From contig NZ_CP019688.1 of assembly GCF_002287505.1 (NCBI RefSeq), forward strand, positions 2,158,674 through 2,222,673: 64,000 nucleotides of DNA. The letters are read 5' to 3'. The position numbers were made by a program, and so were the translations under genes. Of this stretch, positions 55,050 to 64,000 are shown piece by piece; positions within the stretch are counted from its first letter, which is position 1; the number at the start of each line of letters is the position of its first letter. The DNA comes from Corynebacterium glaucum (GTDB lineage Bacteria > Actinomycetota > Actinomycetes > Mycobacteriales > Mycobacteriaceae). Under the pieces are notes generated by a model. The model was not told the DNA's origin. It ran no database searches and saw only the letters and a list, made by a program, of their open reading frames with translations.

Positions 55050-56114
55050 ATGGCCGCAGAGTGGCACGAACTTCACCCCGGCGAAGCACCTGCTGCGCCC
55101 GCCGGGGCCGCGACCTACCGCGTGATCTACCCAGCCCCAGGCGCGCGCAGCGAGGTCACCATGTCCGGCCTCGTCACAGTGCCGGAAAGCACCGCCGCAA
55201 CCGAAGCTGGAACTGCAGTGCCGCTGCTCTCCTTTGCCCACGGCACCACCGGCATCTCAACCTCGAGCGCGCCCTCCCTATATAAGGAAGGCGACCCGAT
55301 CGGGCGCTACATCGAGCGCTCAACGGTCTTCCTCCAGAGCTGGGTCGATGCAGGATTCACGGTTCTGCAGCCGGACTATGAAGGGCTTGGCGTGGAGGAA
55401 GTCGGCGGGACCTACCTGCACCGAGCGAGTTCCGCCGGGGCGATCAACGGTCTGGTCGAAACTGCGAAGAAAAGGTTCGATGCGCAGCACTGGGTGAACG
55501 TTGGTTACTCGCAGGGCGGGTACTCTGCGCTTGCGGCAGCGGACAACCCCACAGAGGGACTAATGGCAACCGTGGCGATCGCGCCCGGTGACACCGAGCT
55601 GGTGAACAAGAACCTGCGCATCATGGGCATCGGCCCGGTGGATGTCGCGCGCATGCTCTCAGGCCGCGCGGTGCGCTTCTTCCCCATCGTGCTCGCGTCC
55701 GCGATGAACGCGTTTGAGGACGTCGACGGCGACGCCTTCCTCTCCGACCTCGGGCGCGAGCTCGTTGCGAAGGCGAACACTCTGACTCTCCCCGAGTTAG
55801 AGGAGGAAGTGGAAGATATTTCCGGCGGAGACCTCTTCTTCTCCAATGCTGACACCACTGTGCTGCAGGCGCGCCTGGATGAGCAGCGTCTCGAGCTCAT
55901 GCACCCGCAGGGCCCGGTACTCGTCCTGGTCGGCAACCAGGACACCACCATCAACCGCGAACACGTCATCGGCCAGGTCAACGCCTGGGAGGCGGCGGGC
56001 GTTGAGGTGAAGTACGTCGAGCTCGATGGCGTGGGCCACGGCAAGTCCATCTCGGAGGCTCAGGCGCCGATCCACGAGTGGGTGGCGCAGCGCGACGGTC
56101 GCGCCGCTCGGTAG
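55050..56114 (+). CDS. Lipase-like alpha/beta hydrolase (secretory lipase family fold)
   Basis: 354 residues. Serine nucleophile in GYSQGGYSA, oxyanion region LLSFAHGTTGIS, Asp in VLVGNQDTTIN and His in DGVGHGKS complete the triad. The closest pattern is the LIP/secretory lipase group, but no signal peptide is present at the chosen ATG (MAAEWHELHPGEA, AAGGAG upstream), so it may be cytoplasmic or the export signal is lost. Substrate probably a carboxylic ester. Confidence 0.82.
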   Translation: MAAEWHELHPGEAPAAPAGAATYRVIYPAPGARSEVTMSGLVTVPESTAATEAGTAVPLLSFAHGTTGISTSSAPSLYKEGDPIGRYIERSTVFLQSWVDAGFTVLQPDYEGLGVEEVGGTYLHRASSAGAINGLVETAKKRFDAQHWVNVGYSQGGYSALAAADNPTEGLMATVAIAPGDTELVNKNLRIMGIGPVDVARMLSGRAVRFFPIVLASAMNAFEDVDGDAFLSDLGRELVAKANTLTLPELEEEVEDISGGDLFFSNADTTVLQARLDEQRLELMHPQGPVLVLVGNQDTTINREHVIGQVNAWEAAGVEVKYVELDGVGHGKSISEAQAPIHEWVAQRDGRAAR

Positions 56115-56136
56115 AACAAGGTCGGTCACAATGGGC

Positions 56137-56147
56137 CGTCGATAAGC
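56137..56147 (-). repeat. Copy 11 of 11-mer GCTTATCGACG
   Basis: Exact copy on the minus strand in non-coding DNA between the lipase-like gene and the shared terminator. Confidence 0.9.
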
Positions 56148-56159
56148 ATTGCATGCGAA

Positions 56160-56182
56160 AAAGCCCGCACGAGGCGGGCTTT
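56160..56182. terminator. Bidirectional terminator between lipase-like gene and groEL2
   Basis: AAAGCCCGC / GCGGGCTTT nine-pair stem with five-base loop, with T-rich sequence in both directions. Confidence 0.85.
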
Positions 56183-56203
56183 CCTGCGGGAGGGGGGCAG
56201 AGC

Positions 56204-57931
<1,728 letters not shown>

Positions 57932-57957
57932 TCAGCCTCACCTACTCGAAGGTTCAT

Positions 57958-57984
57958 TTAGCACTCGCATTGTTCAAGTGCCAG
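57958..57984 (-). promoter_or_regulatory. CIRCE-like HrcA operator, degenerate copy
   Basis: TTAGCACTC, nine bases, AAGTGCCAG. The left arm is perfect, the right arm matches in part. Near the better copy at 57994-58020. Confidence 0.6.
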
Positions 57985-57993
57985 CACCCATTT

Positions 57994-58020
57994 TTAGCAC
58001 TCGCATGGGTCGAGTGCAAG
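57994..58020 (-). promoter_or_regulatory. CIRCE element (HrcA operator)
   Basis: TTAGCACTC, nine bases, GAGTGCAAG against the consensus TTAGCACTC-N9-GAGTGCTAA. It is upstream of groEL2. Confidence 0.85.
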
Positions 58021-58054
58021 ATCGGCGCAAGGTTTCAGCACCCAGGCTCTTTTC

Positions 58055-58065
58055 GCTTATCGACG
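58055..58065 (+). repeat. Copy 12 of 11-mer GCTTATCGACG
   Basis: Exact copy in non-coding DNA between the groEL2 operators and the M20 peptidase gene. Confidence 0.9.
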
Positions 58066-58115
58066 GCCCTTTCAAACGCGAATCCAGTCCGAAAACGCGG
58101 TGGTAGCGTGGGGAT

Positions 58116-59495
58116 ATGAGTAACGACAACGCAGTAAACAGCGCAGTGACCAGCACCGACTTCACTTTCTCGCCGAACCGAGAGCGCATCTTCCAGGAAC
58201 TCGCGGAGCTGATCTCCCACTACTCCCCGCACTCTATGCCGGAGCACGCCGCGACCCACGAGGAAGCCGCAAAGTGGGTGACTGCCAAGCTCGAGGAGCT
58301 CGGTCTTGACGTCACCCGGCACCCGACCGTGGATGATGCGGACACCATCATCGGTGTCAAGGAGCCGGTGGGCGATGCCCCTACCGTCCTCCTCTACTCC
58401 CACTACGATGTCGTGCCCGCCCAGAACCCGGCCGTGTGGACGAACGACCCACTCGAACTCGACGAGCGGGGCGGCCGCTGGTACGGCCGCGGCGCCGCGG
58501 ACTGCAAGGGCAACGTCATCATGCACCTCGCAGCTCTGCGCATGGTCCAGGAGAACGGCGGCACCGACCTCGGCATCAAGGTGGTCGTGGAAGGTTCGGA
58601 GGAGCTCGGCGGCGAGGACGGCCTGGGCAAGCTCATCGACGCCAACCCTGAGCTGTTCACGGCAGACGTCATTTTCATTGGCGACGGTGGCAACGTGGCC
58701 GTCGGCATCCCGACCTTGACCACCCACCTACGCGGTGGCGCGCAGCTGCGCATCAAGGTGGACACCCTTGAGGGCCCAGTTCACTCGGGCGGCTGGGGCG
58801 GCGCGGCACCGGATGCGGCGCATGCGCTGATTCGCATCAGCGACTCCTTCTTTGACGAGCACGGCCGCACCACCATCGAAGGCGTGGACACCACCGCGAA
58901 GTGGGAAGGCGACCCGTACGACCGCGAGACCTTCCGCAAAGACGCCCGCGTACTCGATGGGGTGCAGCTGCTCGGCACCGTCGACGACGAGCCGGCAGAC
59001 ATGGTGTGGGCACGCCCCGCCATCACCGTCATCGGCTTTACTTCGGTGCCGGTGAAGGACGCAACGAACATCGTGAACTCGACCGCCGAGGCCCAGTTCA
59101 ACCTGCGCGTGCCCGCACCCCAGTCTGCTGCCGAAGTGGCGAAGAAGGTGGAGGAGCAGATCTACGCACGCGCGCCGTGGGGCGCAAAGGTTGAGGTGAG
59201 CGTCACGGGTGTGAACGAGCCGTTTTCCACGGACCCAAACGGTCCGGCGGTGCAGCACTTTGGCAAGTGCATGCAGGACGCCTACGGCGCTGAGCGCCTC
59301 ACCGTGGTTGGCACCGGCGGTTCCATCCCGCTCACCGTGACCCTGCAGAAGCACTTTCCCGACGCAGAGTTCGCGCTGTACGGTGTCGCGGATCCGGCCG
59401 CGAACATCCACGGCATTGATGAATCCGTCGACCCGACGGAAATCGAGCACGTCGCCATCGCAGAGGCAACATTCCTGCTCACCTACGGAAAATAG
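58116..59495 (+). CDS. M20-family dipeptidase
   Basis: 459-residue metallopeptidase. Zinc ligands are placed in LLYSHYDVVPA (His, Asp), GRGAADCKG (bridging Asp), and EGSEELGGEDG (Glu pair); the last His is in ANIHGIDE. Belongs to the PepV/CndP-like dipeptidase group (ArgE/DapE/ACY1/CPG2). Cytosolic; likely peptide or amide hydrolysis. No clear ribosome binding site before the ATG at 58116. Confidence 0.9.
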   Translation: MSNDNAVNSAVTSTDFTFSPNRERIFQELAELISHYSPHSMPEHAATHEEAAKWVTAKLEELGLDVTRHPTVDDADTIIGVKEPVGDAPTVLLYSHYDVVPAQNPAVWTNDPLELDERGGRWYGRGAADCKGNVIMHLAALRMVQENGGTDLGIKVVVEGSEELGGEDGLGKLIDANPELFTADVIFIGDGGNVAVGIPTLTTHLRGGAQLRIKVDTLEGPVHSGGWGGAAPDAAHALIRISDSFFDEHGRTTIEGVDTTAKWEGDPYDRETFRKDARVLDGVQLLGTVDDEPADMVWARPAITVIGFTSVPVKDATNIVNSTAEAQFNLRVPAPQSAAEVAKKVEEQIYARAPWGAKVEVSVTGVNEPFSTDPNGPAVQHFGKCMQDAYGAERLTVVGTGGSIPLTVTLQKHFPDAEFALYGVADPAANIHGIDESVDPTEIEHVAIAEATFLLTYGK

Positions 59496-59525
59496 ACGGA
59501 TCATGTGCGTGAGTTGATAGTTGTG

Positions 59526-59554
59526 TTGCAGATCACTGTGGTATCGGCTACTGT
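59526..59554 (+). promoter_or_regulatory. Promoter of the leader/LeuA-like transcript, near-consensus
   Basis: TTGCAG, 17-base spacer, TACTGT. The GTG of the leader peptide lies seven bases after the -10 box, exactly where transcription should start, so the mRNA is probably leaderless. Confidence 0.65.
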
Positions 59555-59561
59555 GATCTGC
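59528..59561. promoter_or_regulatory. Inverted repeat operator over the promoter
   Basis: GCAGATCAC and GTGATCTGC, nine-base perfect arms with 16 bases between. One arm covers the -35 box and the other the gap between -10 and start, typical of a repressor site. Confidence 0.6.
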
Positions 59562-59621
59562 GTGACACAAAGAACTCTCCTTGTACTCCGAGTAGCCGGG
59601 GCTACGGACCCCGCCGCGTAA
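59562..59621 (+). CDS. Leader peptide, 19 aa, Leu/Val-rich
   Basis: GTG-initiated short frame: V-T-Q-R-T-L-L-V-L-R-V-A-G-A-T-D-P-A-A, stop TAA. The cluster LLVLRV fits control by branched-chain amino acid supply. An in-frame GTG nine bases upstream is possible too. Hairpins follow directly (see next entry). Confidence 0.6.
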   Translation: MTQRTLLVLRVAGATDPAA

Positions 59622-59697
59622 ACAGACCCCGCGGCGCGCGGAAGTAGTCGTTAGCACCCCACTACCAGGGTCAGACCCCAGCAAGGCCCCAGCTACT
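59592..59697 (+). promoter_or_regulatory. Attenuator-like alternative hairpins
   Basis: GTAGC/GCTAC hairpin inside the leader frame (59592-59605), CGCCGCG/CGCGGCG hairpin over its stop codon (59612-59636), and a competing pairing of 59592-59602 with GCCCCAGCTAC (59686-59696), 10 of 11 positions, just before the AAGGAG ribosome site of the next gene. No long T run is seen, so control of translation is as likely as termination. Confidence 0.5.
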
Positions 59698-59713
59698 TCA
59701 AGGAGTACCGCTC

Positions 59714-60331
59714 ATGTTCACCGCCACCAGCACCGCCGCCACCCACACCGATCGTGCCCACTCGCTCCACGGCGCACTGCACCTCTTGTCGACGGCGCAC
59801 CCGCACCTCGAGAGCCACCCTCAGCACGCGCCTCACGCTGAACCGGCTGCGCAGCTCATCGAGCCCGACCCACTCAAGGCGCGCTACGAAATCGACGCCA
59901 ACCTCCCCCGCGAGCTTCGCCACGAAGCACGCGACATGGACTGGGGTCTATTCATAGCCACCTACGCGCCGGAGCCGACGCTGAAAGTCACGCTCACTGC
60001 GTGCAAGCAGAAGGATTGGATGAAGTCCGAGTACTCCTTCGACGTTTACGCCAGCCCGAAGGCTTCCGCCTCGCAGAATTTCCACGAGACGATCGAGGCT
60101 ACCGGCCCAGTTCGCGCGATCAGCCAGCTCCTCGACCGCCACCGCCGCTATGTCGAGATCCTCGCATTCCACCAGATCGAGATCTTTGAGGCGACCGCGA
60201 CCTGCCTGAAGGTCGGTCACTCCGAGCGCGATCTCCGCAAAGCATGGGTCATTGGTTTCGGCGGCACCCCGGAAGCGTCCGCGGCCGCCGCAATGTCTGC
60301 CGGCGCACAGCGCATCCACGGCAACCTCTAA
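59714..60331 (+). CDS. Stand-alone LeuA-type (2-isopropylmalate synthase) regulatory domain protein
   Basis: 205 residues without any catalytic TIM barrel. The last 130 residues match the leucine-binding C-terminal domain of LeuA in pattern: GPVRAISQLLDRHRRYVEILAFHQ, then a beta strand with KVGHSERDLRKAWVIGFGG and the closing helix EASAAAAMSAGAQRI. The N-terminal 60 residues are His/Ala-rich and unlike LeuA. It may bind leucine and act as a sensor or a partner subunit; no leuA gene is near. AAGGAG lies seven bases before the ATG. The homology is my reading and is not search-tested. Confidence 0.65.
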   Translation: MFTATSTAATHTDRAHSLHGALHLLSTAHPHLESHPQHAPHAEPAAQLIEPDPLKARYEIDANLPRELRHEARDMDWGLFIATYAPEPTLKVTLTACKQKDWMKSEYSFDVYASPKASASQNFHETIEATGPVRAISQLLDRHRRYVEILAFHQIEIFEATATCLKVGHSERDLRKAWVIGFGGTPEASAAAAMSAGAQRIHGNL

Positions 60332-60369
60332 ATATCGGCCGATAGTTGAACTGTCAACGGCAACCCCTG

Positions 60370-60395
60370 CGCCCGGCCTGAAAGCCGGGCGTTTT
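60370..60395 (+). terminator. Rho-independent terminator after the LeuA-like gene
   Basis: CGCCCGGC / GCCGGGCG stem, loop CTGAAA, TTTT tail. Confidence 0.92.
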
Positions 60396-60625
60396 CGCTG
60401 CTCGGAGGGTGTCGCGTGTCGATTGCGCTCGGCTTATGTAAAATGCCAAGCGTTGGCCGCGCCATGTACCCCTGACGCGCCTTTTATCTTGTCGCCACTT
60501 TGTGCAAGTTAAATACGGTGTTTCTCACAACGTTTCTTACGACGTTTCCAAACTGAGTTCGAAGAGTTTTCAACGGTCGCGGCCTCGCCACCCCAACTGC
60601 TACGCACCGAGGAGGGCCGTAGGAC

Positions 60626-63600
60626 GTGCTGACGCTGCTCATCGCGCTATTCGCCACGACGGTTGCAGCACCGGTTCTTCTGCGAGTGATTGGGCGCCCG
60701 GCGTTCGGCATCCTCGCAATCGTCCCGGCCGTTGGCTTCGGTTGGATGGTCAGCCTGTTCAATCGTGGCGTGTTCCGCGACGGCGGCGAGATCGTTGCGG
60801 CGTTTCAATGGATGCCGTCGACGCACCTCAATCTGGAATTTCGGCTTGACGCCCTCGCGGCGCTGTTCAGCCTCATCATCCTGGGTGTCGGCGCGCTGGT
60901 GCTGTTTTACTGCTGGGGCTACTTCGACCAGAACCCGCGCCGCTTGGCCAAGTTCGCCGCCGAGCTGACCATGTTCGCCACCGTCATGTACGGGCTGGTG
61001 ATCTCGGACAACTTCCTACTGATGTACGTGTTCTGGGAGCTGACCTCGGTGCTGTCGTACCTGCTGGTCTCCTACTACGGCGAGCGCGCCTCGTCCCGGC
61101 GCGCAGCCATCCAGGCTCTGCTGATCACGTCGTTCGGCGGTCTCGCGATGCTTGTGGGCATCAACCTGCTCGGCGCGCAGACCGGCATCTGGAAGCTCTC
61201 CGAGATCTCCCAATTCGCCGACCTCGAGGCCACCACCGGTATCTCGGTCGCGATCGTGCTCATCATGCTTGGCGCGCTGACCAAGTCGGCGCAGGCCCCG
61301 TGGCACTTCTGGCTGCCCGGTGCGATGGCGGCACCGACCCCGGTCTCGGCGTACCTGCACTCCGCTGCAATGGTGAAGGCGGGCATCTATCTGGTCGCGC
61401 GCTTGGCGCCGGACCTCGCCGCGGTGCAGACCTGGCACCTCGTCGTCCTCACCACCGGCTGCGCGACCATGCTGCTCGGCGGCTGGATGGCGCTGAAACA
61501 GCGCGACCTCAAGCTCATCCTCGCCTACGGCACCGTTTCGCAGCTGGGATTCATCACCGCGGTGATTGGCATCGGTTCGCGCGAAGCCACCATGGCTGGC
61601 CTGGCGCTCACGTTCGGACACTCGTTGTTCAAGGCGACGCTGTTCATGGTGGTCGGCGCAATCGACCACGCCACCGGGACGCGCGACATCCGCAAGCTCT
61701 CGGGCTTGGGCAAAAAGGAGCCGATCATTGCCATCCTGGCCATCGTGTCGGCGGCCTCGATGGCGGGCATCCCGCCGCTGTTCGGCTTCGTGGCCAAGGA
61801 AGCCGCGCTCGAAGCGGTGCTGCACGAGGAGCTACTCACCGGTATGCCGGGCAAGATCACGCTCGTGGTGCTGGTCGTCGGCTCCATCCTCACCATGGCG
61901 TACTCGTTGTACTTCCTGCACGGGGCGTTCGCCACCAAGGGCGATGTCGAAGACGTCGACGACAAGGGCTACTCCCCGGTCGTGCGCGAGATGCACGACA
62001 TCGTGCCCACCATGTGGCTCTCCCCGCTCGTCCTCACCATTTGCACGGTGGTCTTCGGCATGTTCCCGGCGTGGTTCTCGGGGGCCTTTAACGATTACTT
62101 GGGAGTGCGCTTCCCGGCCGTCGATAAGCAAGAGCTCAAGCTGTGGCATGGGGTGACTGTGCCGCTGATCCTGACTGTGGTGATTGTTGCTGCTGGTGCG
62201 GTGATGTTCTGGCAGCGTGACCTGGTGCGGCGCGCGCAGCCCGAGCGGCCGGCGCTGGGTGACGCCGACGCGGTGTGGGACAACCTGCTCAGTGCGCTGC
62301 GCACGCTTTCGCTGCGCCTGACGGCGTCGACGCAGCGCGGCTCGCTGACCATCAACCTGGCCGTGATTTTTGCGACGCTGATGGTGGTGCAGCTGGCGTA
62401 CCTGATCCTCGGAGAGAGCAACAGCATCCGCATGATCCTGTGGGACAGCACGTGGCAGGGCATCGTGGTGATCATCATGGTGGCCATGGCCGTGTTTGCG
62501 ACGCTGCAGAACAACCGCCTGTCCGCGCTGGTGATGGTGGGGCTGACCGGCTACAGCCTGGCGATGATCTTCGCGCTGCACGGTGCGCCCGACCTGGCGC
62601 TGACGCAGGCGCTGGTGGAAACCATCGTGATGGTGATCTTCATGCTGGTGCTGCGCAAGATGCCCACCGAGGTCGAGCCGCGCACCGACGACAACCGCCT
62701 GCGCGCGTGGCTGTCCATCGGTGTGGGGCTGAGCGTGACCATCGTGGGCATGACCGCGATGTCCGCGCGCGTGGCGGAGCCGATTTCGAAGGACATGCCG
62801 GACCTGGCGTACGAGATCGGCCACGGCCGCAACACCGTGAACGTGCTGCTGGTGGACCTGCGCGCGGCCGATACGTTCGGCGAGATCCTCGTGCTGGTGA
62901 TCGCCGCGACCGGCGTGGCCAGCCTGATCTTCGGCACCGGTAAATTCGGCCGCGCTTCGCGCCGCCCGACGCTGTCTACCACGAAGGCGCGCTGGCTCGC
63001 CGCCGGCGTGGCCACCGAGACGGAGCAAAACCGCTCCATCATGGTCGATGTGGTCACGCGCATTCTGTTCCCGTCAATGATGCTGCTGTCCGTGTACTTC
63101 TTCTTCTCCGGCCACAACGCGCCGGGCGGCGGTTTCGCCGGCGGACTTGTTGCGGCGCTTGCGTTCTCGCTGCGCTACCTCGCGGGCGGGCGCGAGGAGA
63201 TCGAGGAGGCGCTGCCCGTCGATCCGGCGAAGCTGCTGGGTACCGGTGTCATGATCTCCTTCATCGCGGTGGTCACGCCGATGTTCTTCGGGTACCCGCC
63301 GCTGATAAGCAACTACGTCACGCTTGAGCTGCCGCTGATCGGCGAGTTCGATGTGCCGAGCGCGCTGGTCTTCGACGCCGGGGTGTACGTGATCGTCATC
63401 GGCCTGATCATGCACGTGCTCACCTCCATGGGCGCCTACCTCGACCGCGAGGAGGACCTGCGCAAGGAGCGTGCCCGCGACCGCGCCCGCGAGCTGCAGG
63501 AAAAGAACCTGAAGCGGCGCGGCAAGCAGGCAAGGTTACGGCAGGCTCGTCAAGAGGAAAGAGCCGGCTTTGCGACGGCCGGTTCAACCGCAGTCGGCAC

Positions 63601-63646
63601 CACCACGCTGGACACCCGCGACGCCACAAAGGAGGGCAACGACTAG
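60626..63646 (+). CDS. mrpA: Mrp-type Na+/H+ antiporter subunit A (fused A-B)
   Basis: 1006-residue membrane protein, about 25 helices, start GTG 60626 after GAGGAGGG. The N-terminal two thirds belong to the NADH-dehydrogenase-like proton-translocating family (ELTSVLSYLLVSYYG; PWHFWLPGAMAAPTPVSAYLHS; GHSLFKATLF). The HGAPDLALTQALVET motif marks the MrpA C-terminal part, and the last 170 residues are the MrpB-like domain (LFPSMMLLSVYFFFSGHNAPGGGF). An MrpA-B fusion of this size is usual in actinobacteria. Works with the other Mrp subunits in Na+ and alkali tolerance. Confidence 0.94.
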   Translation: MLTLLIALFATTVAAPVLLRVIGRPAFGILAIVPAVGFGWMVSLFNRGVFRDGGEIVAAFQWMPSTHLNLEFRLDALAALFSLIILGVGALVLFYCWGYFDQNPRRLAKFAAELTMFATVMYGLVISDNFLLMYVFWELTSVLSYLLVSYYGERASSRRAAIQALLITSFGGLAMLVGINLLGAQTGIWKLSEISQFADLEATTGISVAIVLIMLGALTKSAQAPWHFWLPGAMAAPTPVSAYLHSAAMVKAGIYLVARLAPDLAAVQTWHLVVLTTGCATMLLGGWMALKQRDLKLILAYGTVSQLGFITAVIGIGSREATMAGLALTFGHSLFKATLFMVVGAIDHATGTRDIRKLSGLGKKEPIIAILAIVSAASMAGIPPLFGFVAKEAALEAVLHEELLTGMPGKITLVVLVVGSILTMAYSLYFLHGAFATKGDVEDVDDKGYSPVVREMHDIVPTMWLSPLVLTICTVVFGMFPAWFSGAFNDYLGVRFPAVDKQELKLWHGVTVPLILTVVIVAAGAVMFWQRDLVRRAQPERPALGDADAVWDNLLSALRTLSLRLTASTQRGSLTINLAVIFATLMVVQLAYLILGESNSIRMILWDSTWQGIVVIIMVAMAVFATLQNNRLSALVMVGLTGYSLAMIFALHGAPDLALTQALVETIVMVIFMLVLRKMPTEVEPRTDDNRLRAWLSIGVGLSVTIVGMTAMSARVAEPISKDMPDLAYEIGHGRNTVNVLLVDLRAADTFGEILVLVIAATGVASLIFGTGKFGRASRRPTLSTTKARWLAAGVATETEQNRSIMVDVVTRILFPSMMLLSVYFFFSGHNAPGGGFAGGLVAALAFSLRYLAGGREEIEEALPVDPAKLLGTGVMISFIAVVTPMFFGYPPLISNYVTLELPLIGEFDVPSALVFDAGVYVIVIGLIMHVLTSMGAYLDREEDLRKERARDRARELQEKNLKRRGKQARLRQARQEERAGFATAGSTAVGTTTLDTRDATKEGND
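62119..62129 (-). repeat. Copy 13 of 11-mer GCTTATCGACG
   Basis: Exact copy on the minus strand, inside mrpA, read A-V-D-K-Q on the plus strand. Confidence 0.9.
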
Positions 63647-64000
63647 ATGGAAGCGAACCTGTTCCTCCTCATCGGCTCCGGCGTGCTGATCACCTGCGGG
63701 GTGTACCTCATGCTGGATCGCGCATTGACCAAGATGATCATGGGCGTGCTGTTGATCGGCAACGGCGGCAACCTGCTGCTGCTGCAGGCAGGCGGCCAGG
63801 CGGGCTCCCCGCCGATCCTTGGGCGTTCCTCCGAGGTGGTCGCGGAGATGGCGGACCCGCTCGCACAGGCGATGATCCTCACCGCGATTGTGATCTCGAT
63901 GGCGCTCGCGGGCTTCATGCTGTCGCTGGCCTACCGCCAGTACCGCTACCGCACGGACGACATCATCGAGCGCGATGAAGAGGACCGCGCAGTGGCCACG
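63647..64000 (+). CDS. mrpC: Mrp antiporter subunit C, partial
   Basis: 118 codons up to the window edge, starting directly after the mrpA stop. Three membrane helices and the motif ADPLAQAMILTAIVISMA, which is the conserved PDPLxQALxLTAIVI region of MrpC/NuoK-like subunits. The acidic C-terminal tail is cut by the end of the window. The remaining mrp genes must lie beyond it. Confidence 0.92.
   Translation, partial: MEANLFLLIGSGVLITCGVYLMLDRALTKMIMGVLLIGNGGNLLLLQAGGQAGSPPILGRSSEVVAEMADPLAQAMILTAIVISMALAGFMLSLAYRQYRYRTDDIIERDEEDRAVAT

Overview
The window looks like a chromosomal segment of a high-GC, mycolic-acid-containing actinobacterium, almost certainly a Corynebacterium. The pointers are an adjacent porH/porA mini-gene pair next to ppk2 and groEL2, a PS2-type S-layer-like protein, the carD-ispD / lpqE-radA / carbonic anhydrase / mutY neighbourhood, the dacB-tilS-hpt-ftsH-folE-folP-folB-folK run known from corynebacteria and mycobacteria, a PEP:glucose phosphotransferase pair, and frequent GTG starts with short or absent leaders. 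I did not assign a species.

Layout. 1-3.5 kb: end of a peptidase S51-like gene, then a DUF222/HNH (13E12-type) gene cut in two by an intact IS256-family element with an 8-bp target duplication. 3.6-9.2 kb: ispD and carD (minus), then lpqE-like lipoprotein and radA (plus), a membrane-anchored protein, beta-carbonic anhydrase, mutY. 9.3-16.4 kb: an 833-aa orphan helical protein, a DUF4236 mini-gene, clpC with a ClgR-type operator, and the PS2-like protein. 16.8-25.5 kb: ptsI, a TM2 protein, a degenerate-J-domain membrane protein, a decayed gene, ptsG, lysS, and a pseudokinase-like membrane protein whose outer domain is paralogous to that of the J-domain protein. 25.5-37.5 kb: a long minus-strand cluster for pantothenate/folate synthesis, then ftsH and hpt; a low-GC insert holding a HEPN-like gene and a tRNA-shaped non-coding RNA separates hpt from tilS and dacB. 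37.5-42.1 kb: ppa, rhodanese, repeats, a complete IS481-like element with a 15-bp duplication, marR, and two small exported proteins. 42.4-52.6 kb: a Pls/PosA-type single-module NRPS, a cell-envelope metallophosphatase, a four-gene polar amino acid ABC transporter and another exported coiled-coil protein. 52.6-58.1 kb: enoyl-CoA hydratase, ppk2, porA, porH, a lipase-like hydrolase, groEL2 with two CIRCE operators. 58.1-64 kb: M20 peptidase, a stand-alone LeuA-type regulatory domain behind an attenuator-like leader, and the start of an mrp Na+/H+ antiporter operon.

How it works together. Much of the window serves the cell envelope (S-layer-like protein, mycomembrane channel peptides, DD-carboxypeptidase, several exported proteins with a shared hydrophobic C-terminal anchor) and protein quality control (ClpC, FtsH, GroEL2). 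Housekeeping order is conserved, while the accessory DNA is limited to two insertion sequences and the hpt-tilS insert.

The strongest unexplained signals are (i) an exact 11-mer, GCTTATCGACG, found by eye at 13 places in coding and non-coding DNA on both strands, and (ii) a tRNA-mimic RNA at about 34.26-34.33 kb with T-arm first, capped acceptor-like stem, then D-arm, resembling the tRNA-like module of bacterial Y RNAs, beside the HEPN-like gene.
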